A stretch of DNA of 64,000 nucleotides. Origin: Paenibacillus protaetiae. Lineage in GTDB: Bacteria > Bacillota > Bacilli > Paenibacillales > Paenibacillaceae. The position numbers and the translations under genes are program-made. Below are positions 62,868-64,000 of the stretch, one piece after another. Under the pieces are notes generated by a model, which had not been told where the DNA came from, searched no databases, and was given only the letters and a program-made list of their open reading frames with translations. The stretch covers positions 2,402,001 to 2,466,000 of the forward strand of contig NZ_CP035492.1 in assembly GCF_004135365.1 (NCBI RefSeq). Reading direction: 5' to 3'. Each line of letters opens with the position of its first letter. Position 1 is the first letter of the stretch.

Positions 62868-63653
62868 TTATACCGCTTCCGCAGCTTTGCCGTGCATCTC
62901 GTGCTCTTTGCCTTCATAAATGTTGAAAATCATTTCATCCGTCAGTTGTTCCGGCGTGCCGTCGAATACTTTCATCCCGCCTTTAATGCCTACAATACGC
63001 GTCGCGTATTTTTTGGCCACGTCCACCTGGTGGAGATTGACGAGGCATGCGATGCCTTGCATGCGGCAGTTGTCATAAATCGTATCCATCACGACTGCGG
63101 ATGACTTCGGATCCAGGGAAGCGATTGGTTCATCGGCCAAAATCAGCTTCGGCTGCTGCATGAGTGCGCGGCTGATGCCCACCCGCTGCTTTTGCCCGCC
63201 GGACAGCTCATCGGCGCGCTTGTACACCTCGTTCTCCAGGCCGACCTTGGCCAGCAGCTCAATAGCTGCAAGCTTGTCCGCTTCGCTGTACCGGCTGAAT
63301 ACGCCTGCCAGCGGGCTCATGTAGCCAAGACGGCCATGCAGCACGTTTTCCAGCACGCTGGAACGGTTAACGAGATTATAATGCTGGAAGATCATGCCGA
63401 TTTGCGAGCGCCAGCGGCGCAGACTGCTTTTGCTCCGGCTAGTCATCGCTTCGTCCAGAAACGAAATCGTCCCGTCCGTCGGCTCGATCAGCCGGTTAAT
63501 GCTGCGCAGCAGCGTCGATTTGCCGGCGCCGCTAGGCCCGATAACCGCGATAAATTCGCCCTGCTCTACGGTCAAATCAATTCCCCGCAGCGCAAACGTT
63601 CCGCCGTTGTACGTTTTGGTCAAACCTTCTACCTTCAATATCGTTGTGGTCAT
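62868..63653 (-). CDS. phnC: Phosphonate-type ABC transporter ATPase PhnC
   Basis: 261 residues. Walker A IGPSGAGKSTLLRSIN, Q-loop IFQHYNLV, signature LSGGQKQRVGISRAL, Walker B LILADEPIASLD, H-loop VNLHQVDVAKKY. The VNRSSVLENVLHGRLGY segment is typical of PhnC. It drives import of phosphonate, phosphite or similar. ATG with GGGAGGGAACGCC upstream; the phnE gene lies 16 bases upstream and the phosphatase gene 28 bases downstream. Confidence 0.95.
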   Translation of the reverse strand: MTTTILKVEGLTKTYNGGTFALRGIDLTVEQGEFIAVIGPSGAGKSTLLRSINRLIEPTDGTISFLDEAMTSRSKSSLRRWRSQIGMIFQHYNLVNRSSVLENVLHGRLGYMSPLAGVFSRYSEADKLAAIELLAKVGLENEVYKRADELSGGQKQRVGISRALMQQPKLILADEPIASLDPKSSAVVMDTIYDNCRMQGIACLVNLHQVDVAKKYATRIVGIKGGMKVFDGTPEQLTDEMIFNIYEGKEHEMHGKAAEAV

Positions 63654-63669
63654 GGCGTTCCCTCCCGGT

Positions 63670-64000
63670 TTATCGTCTCGCCAAGCGGCTGCGGACGCGA
63701 TTGGATATTAATTCGACAGCAAATATAGTCACAAATACAATCACAATGCCCATTCCCAAATTGGCAAAATCATAAAAGGAAATGTAATCCTGCAGCAGGA
63801 CGCCGATGCCGCCTGCTCCCACCATGCCAAGCATGACCGTCTCCGCCACTTCCATTTCGAAGCGGAATGACAAGATCGCCAGAAAAGGTAAAATCAAGCC
63901 GGGCAGCAGCCCTTTAAATACGATCTGCAGCCAGGATGCGCCAACTGCACGCATCGCCTCGATCGTATCGCCGCCGGTTTCTTCAATTTGGGCGGCAAAC
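63670..64000 (-). CDS. phnE: Phosphonate ABC transporter permease PhnE, C-terminal part
   Basis: Frame open from 64000 to the stop at 63670, so the N-terminus is outside the window; the Met at 63954 is internal. The permease EAA loop reads EAMRAVGASWLQIVFKGLLPG, followed by two to three membrane helices (ILPFLAILSFRFEMEVAETVML, MGIVIVFVTIFAVELIS). This gene lies 16 bases upstream of phnC in the same direction. A phnD binding-protein gene is expected beyond the edge. Confidence 0.93.
   Translation of the reverse strand, partial: FAAQIEETGGDTIEAMRAVGASWLQIVFKGLLPGLILPFLAILSFRFEMEVAETVMLGMVGAGGIGVLLQDYISFYDFANLGMGIVIVFVTIFAVELISNRVRSRLARR

Overview
The window looks like a chromosomal segment of a spore-forming, low- to mid-GC Gram-positive bacterium of the Paenibacillus/Bacillales type. 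Signs of this are a CIRCE-controlled groESL operon, a T-box leader on a seryl-tRNA synthetase gene, strong AGGAGG ribosome binding sites with many GTG/TTG starts, a YyaC-type spore protein, YitT/DUF2179 proteins, and gene order that resembles the Bacillus subtilis gcp-ydiF-moaC-tatAY-tatCY-groESL neighbourhood. No rRNA, tRNA, insertion sequence, phage or CRISPR array is visible.

Layout. 1-457: 3' part of an Mrr-like restriction endonuclease gene. 681-5000: groEL, groES, then a TetR regulator with an ABC-2-like permease. 4927-8755: tatC, tatA, molybdenum cofactor genes (one with a frameshift), moaC, and 5-formyl-THF cyclo-ligase. 8923-10875: an ABC-F ATPase on the opposite strand. 11216-15507: a complete comQXPA-type quorum-sensing locus. 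Its 55-codon pheromone gene comX (14285-14452) is short enough to be missed by ordinary gene calling. It is followed by a 68-codon ORF and a lone ABC ATPase gene. 16708-17313: a gene-free stretch with a DnaA-box cluster. 17314-21324: the tRNA t6A operon (thiL-tsaE-tsaB-rimI-tsaD). 21345-29656: a YitT protein, c-di-GMP proteins (HD-GYP, GGDEF), a frameshifted methyltransferase, DUF6483, a hydrolase, YyaC and DUF1128. 29834-34704: Leloir galactose genes galKET with a divergent AraC regulator. 34751-44938: an oxidoreductase, a stress protein, a CorA-like transporter, a Gfo/Idh enzyme, a frameshifted CDF transporter, two lipase-like proteins, a GH26-like enzyme and an RNA methyltransferase. 43809-44037: a 43-bp palindromic tandem repeat built on the 3' end of that methyltransferase gene. 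44954-48954: the efeOBU iron-uptake operon under a Fur box. The rest: a second YitT protein, a collagen-like protein, T-box serS, a two-component system, a copper amine oxidase, an HIHP-motif exported protein, a TetR/MFS efflux pair, a PfpI protein, a phosphatase and phnC/phnE, the last cut by the window edge.

How it fits together. Two exact TTGCGG/CCGCAA inverted pairs, matching the hexamer I recall for B. subtilis ComA, lie at the com locus: one between comQ and comX, one upstream of the ABC ATPase gene. They suggest a small ComA regulon. The com block sits between the ABC-F gene and the DnaA-box cluster/tsaD, where B. subtilis has only ydiF-gcp, and it is visibly AT-richer than its flanks, so it may have been inserted. 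EfeB carries a twin-arginine signal, and the tatA/tatC pair in the same window sits in the position of the B. subtilis TatAyCy pair, which exports the EfeB homologue YwbN.

Caution on sequence quality: three minus-strand genes (6039-7057, 25401-26581, 39086-40065) are each split by one missing G in a run of G. This looks more like a homopolymer error in the assembly than like three real pseudogenes.
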